From positions 1 to 58,258 of the forward strand of contig NZ_JAFIDN010000015.1 in assembly GCF_017921895.1 (NCBI RefSeq): 58,258 nucleotides of DNA, in the 5' to 3' direction. Under the pieces are notes generated by a model. The model searched no databases and was not told where the DNA came from. It saw only the letters and a program-made list of their open reading frames with translations. This document shows positions 44,300 to 54,341 of the stretch, piece by piece. The position numbers and the translations under genes were made by a program. This DNA is from Natronogracilivirga saccharolytica. GTDB lineage: Bacteria > Bacteroidota > Rhodothermia > Balneolales > Natronogracilivirgulaceae. How positions within the stretch are numbered: the stretch's first letter is position 1; each line of letters starts with the position of its first letter.

Positions 44300-44845
44300 A
44301 TGATCCCGCTATTCATTAGAACAGCATTTCTGGTTTTACTGTTGGCCACGCTGGCAGCAATACCTGCCAAAGCCCAGGAGCAGGCCCCCTATGCGCGTTT
44401 CTCCCCCGATATTGTCCGGCTTGCACCTCCGGGTGTGCTTGCCGACACCGTCAATGTCTGGGGTGCTGTCAGTCAGAGAGGCCGGTTTATGGTGCCCAGG
44501 GGGACATCGGTAAGTGAAATACTCTCCTATACCGGCGGGCCTGATATATCAAGCGGAAGAAGATCCAGAGGGGGAACCAATGTTCTCGGATACTTTACAA
44601 CTCCTCAGGTGGATGTATATCTTAACAGAAAAGATGAAAATGAAAACGGGGAGTACGTGGAACGATGGACATACCGGCTGAGCGAACCCTTCCCGCCGGA
44701 CATGCGGAATTATCCGTTGCGGAACGGGGAGTATGTAACAGTGTACATCCGGGAGCGTCCGACGACACTGCAGTACATCCTGTTCGGGGTATCAACACTG
44801 GGTTCACTGGCAGGCGGATATTTTCTGCTGGAGCGAATTTTATAA
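44300..44845 (+). CDS. Small SLBB-domain polysaccharide-export-like protein
   Basis: A 181-residue protein with a signal peptide (FLVLLLATLAAIPAKA, then QEQAP), a single SLBB-type domain (TVNVWGAVSQRGRFMVPRGT ... LSYTGGP) and a C-terminal hydrophobic helix (LQYILFGVSTLGSLAGGYFL). A normal Wza/GumB export protein is about 350-400 residues with a polysaccharide-export domain and two SLBBs. This one has a single SLBB and no lipobox, so it is an accessory or reduced partner of the Wzc-like protein. ATG 44300 follows an AT-rich gap. Confidence 0.75.
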   Translation: MIPLFIRTAFLVLLLATLAAIPAKAQEQAPYARFSPDIVRLAPPGVLADTVNVWGAVSQRGRFMVPRGTSVSEILSYTGGPDISSGRRSRGGTNVLGYFTTPQVDVYLNRKDENENGEYVERWTYRLSEPFPPDMRNYPLRNGEYVTVYIRERPTTLQYILFGVSTLGSLAGGYFLLERIL

Positions 44846-44880
44846 CCGGCTTGCAGCCATTCACTTTATAGCTAACGATT

Positions 44881-46677
44881 TTGCTTACGGCACTTAGAAA
44901 AATTATCTATCTGCTTCCGAAAGGGGATCCCGTCAAGCTGGTGATTCTCTTTTTTATGATGATGTTTGCAGCGCTGCTTGAAGTGGCCGGAATTGGAATG
45001 ATACCGGCCTTTGTATCCATAGTAGCCGATCCGGATCGTGTGCTTCAGTATGAACCCGTAGAACGTATATTTGCATCACTGAATATCACTACATCAAGAG
45101 AATTGCTCATATGGGGGGGAGGTGCGCTCATAGTGATTTTTGTTGTTAAAAATCTGTACATGATTGCGTATTTCTATATCCAGGCCCGATTCGTATATAA
45201 AAGAAACTATACCATATCCCGGGAGCTCATGACATCGTACATGCAGGCGCCCTATACGTTTCATTTGCAGCGAAACACGGCGGAATTGCTGCGAAATTCC
45301 ACTCAGGAAGTCCGGATGATTGTCAAACAAGTGTTGAAACCGGTACTTGAATTGTCCAAAGAGCTGGTGATGGTGTTGTCTATTATACTATTTCTGGTCA
45401 TAATGGAACCGGTAATCTCGTTGATCGTATTTCTTGTCATGGGATCAACCGTGGGGAGCTTTCTTTTGCTTACGCAGAAGAAAATGAAAAAATATGGCCG
45501 TGAAGAGCAAAAAATGCGGCGGGAAATGATCAAATCGGTAAATCAGGGTCTGGGCGGGATCAAAGATGCCAGGGTACTCAACCGGGAGGATGAATTTATA
45601 AATGTGTTCCGGAAAGCTTCGCTTCGCAGTTCCCGATTGATGACCGTTCATCAGTTTCTTGCAAAAATTCCCAAACCTGTGGTTGAAACGCTTGCCGTAG
45701 TGGGTATTATGCTGATTGCTGTCACCATGGTCATCCAGGGCCGGCCGATAACTGCGATTATTCCGATTATGGCTCTTTTCGCCATGGCTACCGTCCGGCT
45801 GATGCCCGCAGTTCAGCAAATCACCAGTATTCTTACCCGGCTCCGATATAATATTGTATCTGTTGATCCGGTCTATAATGACATGGTGGAGCTGGCGGAA
45901 TACAGGAAAATCTTAAGTGCTGATCGCGACAGAAAAGAGAGATTTTTACTCAAAAATAATATTGAAATTAAAGATGTTCATTACCACTATCCGGAATCTG
46001 ATGAACAGGCTCTGAATGGGGTGTCATTCATAATCCCGAGAGGAAAAGCGGTAGCTTTTACCGGAAGTTCCGGTGCCGGAAAGACAACGGTGGTGGACTT
46101 GCTGCTTGGCTTGCTTGAGCCGCAAAGTGGAAGTGTCCTGGTTGACGGCAAGGACATAAATGATAACCTTTCTGCCTGGCAACGAAATATAGGCTATATC
46201 CCTCAATTTATCTATCTTGCCGATGAGACTCTGCGGCAGAATATTGCCTTTGGACTCCCCGGGGATAAAATTGATGACAAACAGGTGTGGAAGGCAGTCA
46301 GGTTGGCACAACTAGAGGATCTGGTGCACCGATTGCCTCATGGCCTGGATACGATTATAGGTGAGAGAGGTACAAGATTGTCCGGGGGACAGCGTCAGCG
46401 TGTCGGTATAGCCAGAGCGCTTTATCACGATCCGCAGGTGCTGGTAATGGATGAGGCGACATCAGCCCTGGATAATATCACAGAAAAACAGATCATCAAA
46501 GCTATCGAAGAACTCAAAGGTGAACGAACTATCATAATGATAGCACACCGGCTGACTACTGTAATGAACTGCGATATTTTATACCTCATGGATGCCGGAA
46601 AGATAGTCAAACAGGGAACATATCAGGAGTTGATTTCATCCAGTAAGCAGTTCCGTGAAATGGCCATGGAACAGTGA
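44881..46677 (+). CDS. ABC transporter, fused permease and ATPase (PglK/MsbA-type flippase)
   Basis: A 598-residue half-transporter. The membrane part covers about residues 1-330 and begins LTALRKIIYLLPKGDPVKLV, as in PglK-type lipid-linked oligosaccharide flippases. The ATPase has Walker A GSSGAGKTT (about 395), Q-loop YIPQFIYL, signature LSGGQRQRVGIARAL (about 500) and Walker B VLVMDEATSAL (about 520). The start is TTG 44881: an in-frame stop lies 12 bp upstream and the N-terminal sequence is conserved. With no Wzx/Wzy pair in the window, it may flip the finished or partly finished lipid-linked glycan. Confidence 0.9.
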   Translation: MLTALRKIIYLLPKGDPVKLVILFFMMMFAALLEVAGIGMIPAFVSIVADPDRVLQYEPVERIFASLNITTSRELLIWGGGALIVIFVVKNLYMIAYFYIQARFVYKRNYTISRELMTSYMQAPYTFHLQRNTAELLRNSTQEVRMIVKQVLKPVLELSKELVMVLSIILFLVIMEPVISLIVFLVMGSTVGSFLLLTQKKMKKYGREEQKMRREMIKSVNQGLGGIKDARVLNREDEFINVFRKASLRSSRLMTVHQFLAKIPKPVVETLAVVGIMLIAVTMVIQGRPITAIIPIMALFAMATVRLMPAVQQITSILTRLRYNIVSVDPVYNDMVELAEYRKILSADRDRKERFLLKNNIEIKDVHYHYPESDEQALNGVSFIIPRGKAVAFTGSSGAGKTTVVDLLLGLLEPQSGSVLVDGKDINDNLSAWQRNIGYIPQFIYLADETLRQNIAFGLPGDKIDDKQVWKAVRLAQLEDLVHRLPHGLDTIIGERGTRLSGGQRQRVGIARALYHDPQVLVMDEATSALDNITEKQIIKAIEELKGERTIIMIAHRLTTVMNCDILYLMDAGKIVKQGTYQELISSSKQFREMAMEQ

Positions 46678-46822
46678 CTATATTAGATGCTCTCTTAACT
46701 ATTTTTGATTGTTATTCTTTATATTTACGGCCAGTAAGTTATATATTTTATTATATTTAACATTATTTATTATTATGTATATATACAAAGTATAATTAAG
46801 CTTTAATATCACTATAAATATA

Positions 46823-47614
46823 ATGAAAAGAATTGAATTTATAGGTCCACCAGGAGTGGGGAAAAGTCATTATTACTCTAAATTACTTTCTTATAAAGGA
46901 AGGGCAAATCAATTAATTAACCCACATGACTTAAAATTACACATCGGTAAGAAAGAGTTTCTAAAAAAAAGAGACATTACAGGGCAATTAAAATTGCATA
47001 CATTATCATTAACTGGTTTATTAGAACACAAAATAAAAAAGTCATTTAATATTAATCATCAGCTAGAAATTGTTGACAACAAGCAATGGGAGCCCCTATT
47101 TATAGCTTTAAATGATGCAAATGTTAAATTTCATACTCCCTGGGTAGTTCGTATAAATTGGCTAACTTCTCTTGTTAATTCAATAATTGTTTTTCAAAAT
47201 ACCGAGATTCAAAAAACTGTTATTTTCGATGAATCAGTTTCGCATATGCTTTTATGTCTAAGTTTATGTTGTAAAGAGCCTTTGAAATCGGCTGAAAAGT
47301 TTTTTTATGCGATGCCCAAGCCAAATGGAATTATTGTATTTGAAGCTGATAAAGAGATTATTATTAATAGATGTTCTTCGCGTGACAGGCGTGGAGATAA
47401 TAAAATGGCAAAATATCGATGGGGTAATGAGAACGGAATAACAAAAACTGCAATTCAAATATCCAAGCTTTGTGAGAAAATTGCAAATAACAGGGAGATT
47501 CCACTTTGCATAGTTAATACAAATAGAAACGCTGTTTCAAATCTGAAGATAGGATCAGAGTTTATAGATAATGTATCGTCTAATGAATTAATAAGACAAG
47601 ACTCTGTCCAATAA
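46823..47614 (+). CDS. P-loop NTPase/kinase-like protein of the glycan cluster
   Basis: A 263-residue protein beginning MKRIEFIGPPGVGKSHYYSK, with a canonical Walker A at residues 8-15. A possible Walker B-like IIVFEADKE follows near residue 170, then RCSSRDRRGDNKMA, a basic lid-like segment. The size and layout resemble small-molecule kinases or glycan kinases seen in exopolysaccharide clusters. No specific substrate can be assigned. It is strongly AT-rich and follows an AT-rich 145-bp gap, marking the start of a block with different base composition. Confidence 0.6.
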   Translation: MKRIEFIGPPGVGKSHYYSKLLSYKGRANQLINPHDLKLHIGKKEFLKKRDITGQLKLHTLSLTGLLEHKIKKSFNINHQLEIVDNKQWEPLFIALNDANVKFHTPWVVRINWLTSLVNSIIVFQNTEIQKTVIFDESVSHMLLCLSLCCKEPLKSAEKFFYAMPKPNGIIVFEADKEIIINRCSSRDRRGDNKMAKYRWGNENGITKTAIQISKLCEKIANNREIPLCIVNTNRNAVSNLKIGSEFIDNVSSNELIRQDSVQ

Positions 47615-47732
47615 AAACCTATTTATAGAATCTCCTGAGATGACAAAGTTTGTGTACATTGTTAGCATTTATTCTATATATTAAGACTTCCACTGTGATT
47701 AAAGTTTTTCATAAACTAAAAATTATCTAAAA

Positions 47733-48842
47733 ATGAAAGTGGCAAAAGAAATAGTAAAAAAAATACTAAATGGTTTTAGACGTAGAAGGCACAGACAAGA
47801 ATGTCTTAAGTTATTCAGGGCAAATAACAATATTCATAAAAAGGGAAGTAAAAATTATGAAAAGAGGATTCAGAGTTATTGGAAACAGCATTATGGTAAA
47901 AAAGTAAACCCAATATGGCACTTTGCCTGCGCCAATGTTATTGGAAAAGAAGACGAACGATATTTACCACATACCACATATATCAATGAAATCATCCCAT
48001 TTTTAAACGATTTTTTGCTTAAGCCAGCATATATCGACAAAAATATGGCTGATGTGTTGCTGCATGATGAAACAATAAGAATGCTTAATGTTATTAAGTG
48101 TATGCATGGAAATTACTATGATAAATATAACAATCCAATAGATCGTAATTCAATTATAAATATTCTAATAAATGATAAAGTAGAATCATTTATTGTTAAA
48201 GGGACTAGAACAGATAACGGTGTAGGTATAAAAAATCTAGAAATTATAAATAAAAATCTATATAAAAATAAAAAGCTTATACAGATTGATGATCTTGAAA
48301 AAATATACGGAAAAGAATTTGTTATTCAGCAAAAAATGAGTCAGCATCCGGTTCTTGCTGAACCTCATCCAAGTTCACTGAATACCATTCGGCTTGCAAC
48401 TCTGCGCTGGGAGGGAGAAATATTTACACTTTTGGCCATCGCTAAATTTGGTGTGGATGGTAAAATTACTGATAATGCTGGAACAGAAGGGATATGGTGT
48501 GGAATTAATAACGAAGGCCTCCTGAATGATTCTGCTGTTGATAAAAAAGGTAATCATTTAAGATACCATCCTACTACCGGTTATGATTTCAAAAACAGAA
48601 AAACTATTCCGAAATTTGATGAACTACGGGAATATGGCAAAAAGCTACATCAACAAGTTTACCATTTTGATTTTGTTTCATGGGATTTTCCTGTTGATGT
48701 TAATGGAAATCCTGTATTTCTCGAAATGAATTTAAGAGGCGGAGCCAGCTGGTTGTATCAATTTGCAAGCCGAAAACCAATTTTTGATGAATTTACCAAG
48801 GATATATTGCAGAGAATTAAAAGTTCGGCAAGCAGAAGTTAA
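47733..48842 (+). CDS. Sugar-transfer-associated ATP-grasp protein
   Basis: A 369-residue protein. The ATP-grasp core lies in the C-terminal two thirds: VESFIVKGTRTDNGVGIKNL (nucleotide loop), EFVIQQKMSQHP, PSSLNTIRLATLRWEGEI, and the metal-binding FDFVSWDFPVDVNGNPVFLE near residue 320 with EMNLRGG. This matches the 'sugar-transfer associated ATP-grasp' family (ATPgrasp_ST), which sits in polysaccharide clusters. ATP-grasp enzymes join a carboxylate to an amine or thiol, so it may decorate the glycan with an amino acid or amide (inference). Promoter undefined; the gene is AT-rich. Confidence 0.8.
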   Translation: MKVAKEIVKKILNGFRRRRHRQECLKLFRANNNIHKKGSKNYEKRIQSYWKQHYGKKVNPIWHFACANVIGKEDERYLPHTTYINEIIPFLNDFLLKPAYIDKNMADVLLHDETIRMLNVIKCMHGNYYDKYNNPIDRNSIINILINDKVESFIVKGTRTDNGVGIKNLEIINKNLYKNKKLIQIDDLEKIYGKEFVIQQKMSQHPVLAEPHPSSLNTIRLATLRWEGEIFTLLAIAKFGVDGKITDNAGTEGIWCGINNEGLLNDSAVDKKGNHLRYHPTTGYDFKNRKTIPKFDELREYGKKLHQQVYHFDFVSWDFPVDVNGNPVFLEMNLRGGASWLYQFASRKPIFDEFTKDILQRIKSSASRS

Positions 48843-48905
48843 TAATTGCGTATAGAGTTAATATTTGGTGTGATTTTTTAAATGGATAATTAAAGTCTAA
48901 ATATT

Positions 48906-50696
48906 GTGAGCGACTTTCTTTATTCTTCAAAAATAAAAAAGCTTGGCCAGCTAACGGGGCTTATCCACGATATCTATCAAGATGACCCACCAGAAACAAC
49001 TGAATTCCATGGGAATTGGGGAAGCTTGGCTGTAAGCCGAAATTTGTATAATGGTTTCCAGCCATTTGAAAATAATGAACACTTGGTCGTGGTAATAGGT
49101 GGTCCAGTACTTACGTATCAGAATAATGATTTTCTTACTGGTGACAAATCAAATGTCGGATCATTATCACTGTATGAACGTTTCAATTCAGAGAACTTTA
49201 AATGGGATGAAGACCTCTCCGGACCATTTACAGTTTTGATAGTTGATAAGTTAAATAGTAAAATTCAGTGCATCACTGATCTGATGCTTTCTATCCCTGT
49301 CTATAAATATGTCGACAAAGATCTCATAGCCTTGGGGACCCATATTGATGCGCTTGCCAAATCATGCGGACAACGTGATGAAATCGACAAAGTATCTCTG
49401 ACGGATTTTATCCTGAATGGCGTGATAACTTTTCCCTATACTGCTTATAAAAAACTTAGGCAATGCTACCCCGCTGCTATACATGAGTTTGATCCTAATT
49501 CAAAACCTGTTTCTGAATTAGCCCCTGAGCTCTATTGGGAGCCGATGGAAAAAATAGATTATAAAAATATTGATGAGGCGGCACGCGACCTCAGAAAAGC
49601 CGTTTCCGTTTACATTTCACGGGTAACGGAAGGGATGGATAAAGTTGCATCATTTTTAAGCGGCGGGGAGGATTCAAGGGTGGTGGCCGGTATGTTGCCA
49701 AATCATCTGAAGAAAGAAGCCTTTGTTTTTTTAGACTATATGAACCGGGAAGGAAAAATTGCTCAAAAAATTTCAAAAGCATATGACTTGCAACTGAATA
49801 TTATGTTTCGAAAACCCGGTTACTATTTGAACATTTTGCCTGAAGCATCAGATTTGGTAGGAAGTGGTCAACAGTACCTGAATGCGCACACTCTTGGATT
49901 TCATAAGGAGTGCAAACTGGCAGAGTATGATGCAGTTTTTGGCGGATTCATTGCCAATGCATTGCTAAAAGGGTATGACTCTCGAAAAAACAAGCTTCAA
50001 AAAAAACTATCTGCCATTTATGAGTTTATTACAGTTGAAGAAGGACACAGCAAACCCGTACAAAGTGATTTTTTTAAAAAAAACGTGCTGCTTGAAATAG
50101 ACCGACGCCGTAGTGAATTTCTGAGTTATCTCCGCAAATTTCGAAATAATTCACTCCATGAATGGTTTCATAACTGGCCAAGATCTATGGGACAGGCAAA
50201 TCCCGGATATTTGGTAAATCGTCGTCTTTTTAGAATATATGAACCATTTTTGTCTAATGAAGTGATAAAATTGGCGGCTGGAACTCCAATGCCATGGAAG
50301 TTGAATCGAAGACTGTTTCACAAAGCAATGCGACCCTATCTTAAACCTGCGAAATGGGTGCCTCATGGGAAAGGATGGCTGCCATATCTTTCCTGGTGGA
50401 GCAATATCCCAATCCGTATTTTCATCAGTGCTTGCAGAAGGACGGGAAGGTTAACAGGATTGATTACAGGCTATCATGGTTCATGGGGCGAACGTAGTCG
50501 GTTGCTGGATTCATTGAATACTGAAAAAATTTTATCGTCTTTTGGGTTTGAAATGAATGCTTTGGAATATGTTATTCAAGAACCTGCTGACATTGATAAA
50601 CTTACAAGAAAGCAGCAGTTTAACCTCTTACAGACACTGTATTTGTTAAATAGAAAAACCGGTGAAAAGAAAGAAGTTTTTTTTCATGCCGATTAG
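48906..50696 (+). CDS. Asparagine-synthase-like ligase lacking the glutaminase cysteine (1)
   Basis: A 596-residue protein with a GTG start at 48906. The N-terminal half has the Ntn-fold pattern of AsnB (FTVLIVDKLNSKIQCITDLM, SIPVYKYVDKDLIALGTH), but the sequence begins MSDFLYSS with no Cys at position 2, so glutamine hydrolysis is unlikely. The C-terminal synthetase half keeps the PP-loop FLSGGEDSR (Ser252-Gly-Gly-Glu-Asp-Ser257) and LVNRRLFRIYEPFLSNEVIK. Related enzymes in O-antigen clusters amidate uronic acids. This may use free ammonia or an amine. It is followed by a GT2 gene overlapping by 11 bp. Confidence 0.8.
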   Translation: MSDFLYSSKIKKLGQLTGLIHDIYQDDPPETTEFHGNWGSLAVSRNLYNGFQPFENNEHLVVVIGGPVLTYQNNDFLTGDKSNVGSLSLYERFNSENFKWDEDLSGPFTVLIVDKLNSKIQCITDLMLSIPVYKYVDKDLIALGTHIDALAKSCGQRDEIDKVSLTDFILNGVITFPYTAYKKLRQCYPAAIHEFDPNSKPVSELAPELYWEPMEKIDYKNIDEAARDLRKAVSVYISRVTEGMDKVASFLSGGEDSRVVAGMLPNHLKKEAFVFLDYMNREGKIAQKISKAYDLQLNIMFRKPGYYLNILPEASDLVGSGQQYLNAHTLGFHKECKLAEYDAVFGGFIANALLKGYDSRKNKLQKKLSAIYEFITVEEGHSKPVQSDFFKKNVLLEIDRRRSEFLSYLRKFRNNSLHEWFHNWPRSMGQANPGYLVNRRLFRIYEPFLSNEVIKLAAGTPMPWKLNRRLFHKAMRPYLKPAKWVPHGKGWLPYLSWWSNIPIRIFISACRRTGRLTGLITGYHGSWGERSRLLDSLNTEKILSSFGFEMNALEYVIQEPADIDKLTRKQQFNLLQTLYLLNRKTGEKKEVFFHAD

Positions 50697-51600
50697 ATTA
50701 CATATTTATGTCTTCTCCTATAATCGTGGCAGATACCTTGAGAACTGCCTGAACTCAATTCAGGCATGCATACCCGGAAGCGGTGTAACGATCGTGGATG
50801 ACCATAGTTCGGACAAACATACACTAGATGTCCTTGCTAAATGGAGTAACATGTTTGAAGTTGTAGCTCCGGTTAAGGAAAAATTTGATAAAAAAACCGG
50901 TGGCTTGTATTCCAACATGAACTATGCCATGTGTGATGCGGCTGAAAATAAGAAGGTGCCATATGTCTTGTTCATTCAGGACGATATGCAATTCGTGAGA
51001 ACTGTTTCCGGAGATGATCTGCAAAGCATTGAGACATTTTTTGAAATAAATAGCAGGTCTGTACAATTTTACCCTTGTTTTTTCAAGGCTTCGATAATGA
51101 AAAAAATGGATCAGTGGCATATGGATGAGGCAGGTACGGCATATCTTAAAAATTTGGAATTGTCATACTCGGGATTTTCTGCAGTCGGGATTTTCCATGT
51201 CAATCGTTTTTTAAAAGAAATTGGTTCCTTGGATGGCATGGAAAGAAACATTGATAATATGACCCGTAGAAAAGGTATTCAAAAAGGGTATGCGGTATAT
51301 CCGTTCATGATGTATCTCCCTTTTACAATATCATATCGAAACAGGAAAAGAGCGCTTATGCATAAGCTTTCGGAATTTGTTTCAGGTGCCGGTTTTTATC
51401 CCATTCAGCTGATGGATAGTGTTCAGTGTAAGAAACTGCTGGAACGTGATCCGTACCTTCTGCCATATGCAGAAATGTTCTTGAAAATCGATGGTCTGAA
51501 TGGAATTAAAAAGTGGTCTTTTGCAGGAGGAACATCTGCTTTATATGAACAGGGAGGATATAAGAGATTTATCGGCCGTGTTATTAACCGTTTTAAATAA
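50686..51600 (+). CDS. Family 2 glycosyltransferase
   Basis: A 304-residue GT-A enzyme. The N-terminus IHIYVFSYNRGRYLENCLNS is followed by TIVDDHSSD and FIQDDMQFV, where Asp-Asp is the metal and nucleotide-sugar site. It starts at ATG 50686, within the end of the asparagine-synthase-like gene; a GTG at 50662 is less likely. It ends with a basic, aromatic tail. It probably adds a sugar to the lipid-linked repeat unit; donor unknown. Confidence 0.82.
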   Translation: MPIRLHIYVFSYNRGRYLENCLNSIQACIPGSGVTIVDDHSSDKHTLDVLAKWSNMFEVVAPVKEKFDKKTGGLYSNMNYAMCDAAENKKVPYVLFIQDDMQFVRTVSGDDLQSIETFFEINSRSVQFYPCFFKASIMKKMDQWHMDEAGTAYLKNLELSYSGFSAVGIFHVNRFLKEIGSLDGMERNIDNMTRRKGIQKGYAVYPFMMYLPFTISYRNRKRALMHKLSEFVSGAGFYPIQLMDSVQCKKLLERDPYLLPYAEMFLKIDGLNGIKKWSFAGGTSALYEQGGYKRFIGRVINRFK

Positions 51601-51674
51601 CGCTGAATTGCCTCGTATAAAATACGGGGATTTGATTAAAACAGTTTGATAATTAAAACCTAACCAATGTGCTT

Positions 51675-52745
51675 ATGAATAAAGGTGCCAAGACGTTAAT
51701 TGTCACGGGTGGTGCTGGCTTTATTGGCTCTGCTCTTGTTCGTTATCTCATCAATCAAACGGAACACAGGGTGGTAAATATCGATAAACTAACTTACGCC
51801 GGACATCTTGAGTCACTGGAGGAGATAAGCGGTTCTGACCGATACCATTTTGAAAAATCCGATATCTGCGATGCCACTGATATAAGAAGAATCTACAACC
51901 AGTATGAACCGGATGCGGTAATACATCTGGCAGCCGAGTCCCATGTTGACCGCTCCATTGATGGAGCTGCCGATTTTATCCGTACCAATATTACCGGTAC
52001 CTGGCAGTTGCTGGAGGAGGCTGCCCGGTTCCGGAAGACCCTTCCGGATTCCAGGGCAAATGGATTTCGTTTTCTCCATGTATCCACAGATGAAGTCTAC
52101 GGTTCGCTTGGCAAAGAGGGAATGTTTACGGAATTAACCCCGTACGATCCCCGTTCACCGTATTCGGCCAGCAAGGCCTCTTCAGATCATCTTGTGCGTG
52201 CCTGGTTTCACACATTTGGTCTTCCTGTGTTGATTACCAATTGTTCCAATAATTATGGTCCTTACCAGTTTCCGGAAAAGCTGATTCCCGTAGTTATATT
52301 AAAAGCACTTCAGGGTGAACAGATCCCTGTATATGGCAAAGGAGAAAATGTACGTGACTGGTTATATGTTGACGATCATGTACGTGCATTGTTGCGTGTT
52401 TTGGAGAGGGGTACACCGGGTGAAACTTATAATATCGGCGGACATAATGAAAAACAGAACATTGATGTAGTCCATACAATTTGTGATACTCTGGATAATC
52501 TGGTTCCCAGGCCCGATTCACACAGGTTTCGGGAGCAGATTTCATTTGTCACTGATCGTCCCGGGCATGATTTACGTTATGCCATTGACGCCACCAAGAT
52601 TGAACACGAACTTGGGTGGAAGCCTGAAGAGACCTTTGAAACGGGGATTAAAAAAACGATTCAATGGTATCTTGAAAATGTAGCCTGGTGCGAAACAGTT
52701 ACTAAAAACAACTATGATTTAACACGATTGGGTGCAGGTGCCTGA
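51675..52745 (+). CDS. rmlB: dTDP-glucose 4,6-dehydratase
   Basis: A 356-residue SDR enzyme making dTDP-4-keto-6-deoxyglucose. Motifs: [49 protein letters not shown], and the catalytic [16 protein letters not shown] with Tyr163 and Lys167. Also [20 protein letters not shown] and [15 protein letters not shown], all textbook RmlB. ATG 51675 is preferred over GTG 51669. It is followed by rmlA 25 bp later, with a dead rmlC beyond. Confidence 0.95.
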   Translation: MNKGAKTLIVTGGAGFIGSALVRYLINQTEHRVVNIDKLTYAGHLESLEEISGSDRYHFEKSDICDATDIRRIYNQYEPDAVIHLAAESHVDRSIDGAADFIRTNITGTWQLLEEAARFRKTLPDSRANGFRFLHVSTDEVYGSLGKEGMFTELTPYDPRSPYSASKASSDHLVRAWFHTFGLPVLITNCSNNYGPYQFPEKLIPVVILKALQGEQIPVYGKGENVRDWLYVDDHVRALLRVLERGTPGETYNIGGHNEKQNIDVVHTICDTLDNLVPRPDSHRFREQISFVTDRPGHDLRYAIDATKIEHELGWKPEETFETGIKKTIQWYLENVAWCETVTKNNYDLTRLGAGA

Positions 52746-52770
52746 TCTGTCATAATAAAATCAACTCATC

Positions 52771-53652
52771 ATGAAAGGAATTATACTCGCCGGTGGATCC
52801 GGCACACGGCTCTATCCTGTTACAAAGGGAATATCCAAACAGTTGATGCCGGTTTATGACAAGCCGATGATCTATTATCCTTTATCTGTTTTGATGCTTG
52901 CCGGGATACGTGACATTCTCATCATTACCACTCCGGAAGATCAGGCCGGCTTTCAGCGTCTGTTAGGAGATGGGGCGGATTGGGGAGTTCGGCTCTCCTA
53001 TGAAGTTCAACCCAGCCCGGATGGACTGGCACAGGCTTTCATAATAGGTGAAAGTTTTATTGGTAATGACAACGTATGCCTTATCCTGGGCGATAATATT
53101 TTTTATGGACATGGATTACCACCAATGCTTGAAATAGCAGCTAAAGATCCGAATGGAGCTACCGTATTTGGGTACCATGTCAGCAATCCCCAGAGCTTCG
53201 GTGTCGCCGAAATAGGAAAAAACAACCGGGCGATAAGTATAGAAGAAAAGCCCAAAACCCCCAAAAGCAACATTGCGGTGACCGGTCTCTATTTCTATGA
53301 CAATCGAGTGGTTGAAATTGCAAAACAAATTAAACCATCAGCGCGAGGTGAACTGGAAATCACCTCAGTCAATCAGGAATACCTGGATAAAGGTACCCTG
53401 CATGTGCAAGTACTGGGACGTGGGTATGCCTGGCTTGATACTGGAACCCATGAGGCTATGCTCGAAGCCTCTCAGTTTGTGGAGACCATTGAGCGCCGAC
53501 AGGGATTGAAAATATCCTGTCCGGAAGAAATAGCATGGCGTAAAGGCTGGATAGATGATCAAAAAATGCTGGCCATTGCCAAATATTATGAAAAGAACGG
53601 TTACGGGCAGTATTTGCTTCGTTTGGCAAAAGAAAATGGAATAGACATGTGA
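52771..53652 (+). CDS. rmlA: Glucose-1-phosphate thymidylyltransferase
   Basis: A 293-residue nucleotidyltransferase joining dTTP and glucose-1-phosphate. It begins [20 protein letters not shown]. Other landmarks are [67 protein letters not shown] and [15 protein letters not shown]. Full family length. Forms an operon with rmlB. Confidence 0.95.
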   Translation: MKGIILAGGSGTRLYPVTKGISKQLMPVYDKPMIYYPLSVLMLAGIRDILIITTPEDQAGFQRLLGDGADWGVRLSYEVQPSPDGLAQAFIIGESFIGNDNVCLILGDNIFYGHGLPPMLEIAAKDPNGATVFGYHVSNPQSFGVAEIGKNNRAISIEEKPKTPKSNIAVTGLYFYDNRVVEIAKQIKPSARGELEITSVNQEYLDKGTLHVQVLGRGYAWLDTGTHEAMLEASQFVETIERRQGLKISCPEEIAWRKGWIDDQKMLAIAKYYEKNGYGQYLLRLAKENGIDM

Positions 53653-54150
53653 ATATCATCAATTCAGAATACCGGATGTTCTGATAATTGAACCCAGCGT
53701 TTATAAAGACGACCGTGGATACTTCATGGAGACTTGGAATCAGAGAGCATTTACCGAAGCAGGTAATGCAACCAGGTTTGTACAGGACAAATATAGCCTT
53801 TAGGTGAAGCATAATCTGCGAGGGTTGCACTATCAGGTCAAACAGACTCAGGGCTAACTGGTGAGCGTCTAATAAGAAGAAGTATTTGGTTGATATATAG
53901 GAAAAAACTCCTCAATAATTGGTAAATGGGTGAATAAAATCTGTCAGAAAAAATGAATACAAGAAGTTGATATCCCCGGGGGTTAGCACATGGGTTTTAT
54001 ATTCTGAGCGATGTCGCTTATTTTCAGTACAAATGCACAGAATATTATGATCCATAATATAAATGTACGATATAAAGGAATGATATTACCAACAATATTG
54101 AATGGTATAAAACAAAGTATCATGATACAAACATAGTAGAATTAGAATAA
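53651..54150 (+). pseudogene. rmlC: dTDP-4-dehydrorhamnose 3,5-epimerase (rmlC), inactivated
   Basis: Immediately after rmlA, one frame reads DVLIIEPSVYKDDRGYFMET with WNQRAFTEAG, the unmistakable RmlC start. It continues FVQDKYSL then a stop, NLRGLHYQVKQTQG then a stop, and SIIGKWV, and after a frame change FYILSDVAYFQYKCTEYYD. Remnants such as RNDITNNIEW reach to about 54150. At least six in-frame stops and one or more frameshifts are present. Similarity across the full length shows it was once an intact neighbour of rmlBA. Confidence 0.88.
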
Positions 54151-54341
54151 ATGGTGATTAGCTATATATAGGAATATTTATTTATTAGTTTGTTGTAACA
54201 CAAAAAATACCAATAATAAAATATCATACATAAAATTTACAATTTATAATAAATTAAGAATAATCAAATATATTAACTCTGAAAACTTGTGCTTTATAAA
54301 TATATTGTTGATGTATAAGAGAACAATACACATAAATAAGA
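54151..54341 (+). other. AT-rich gap after the dead rmlC
   Basis: These 191 bp are very AT-rich with no gene. They probably contain the promoter of the kinase-like gene at 54342, but no box stands out. Confidence 0.4.
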
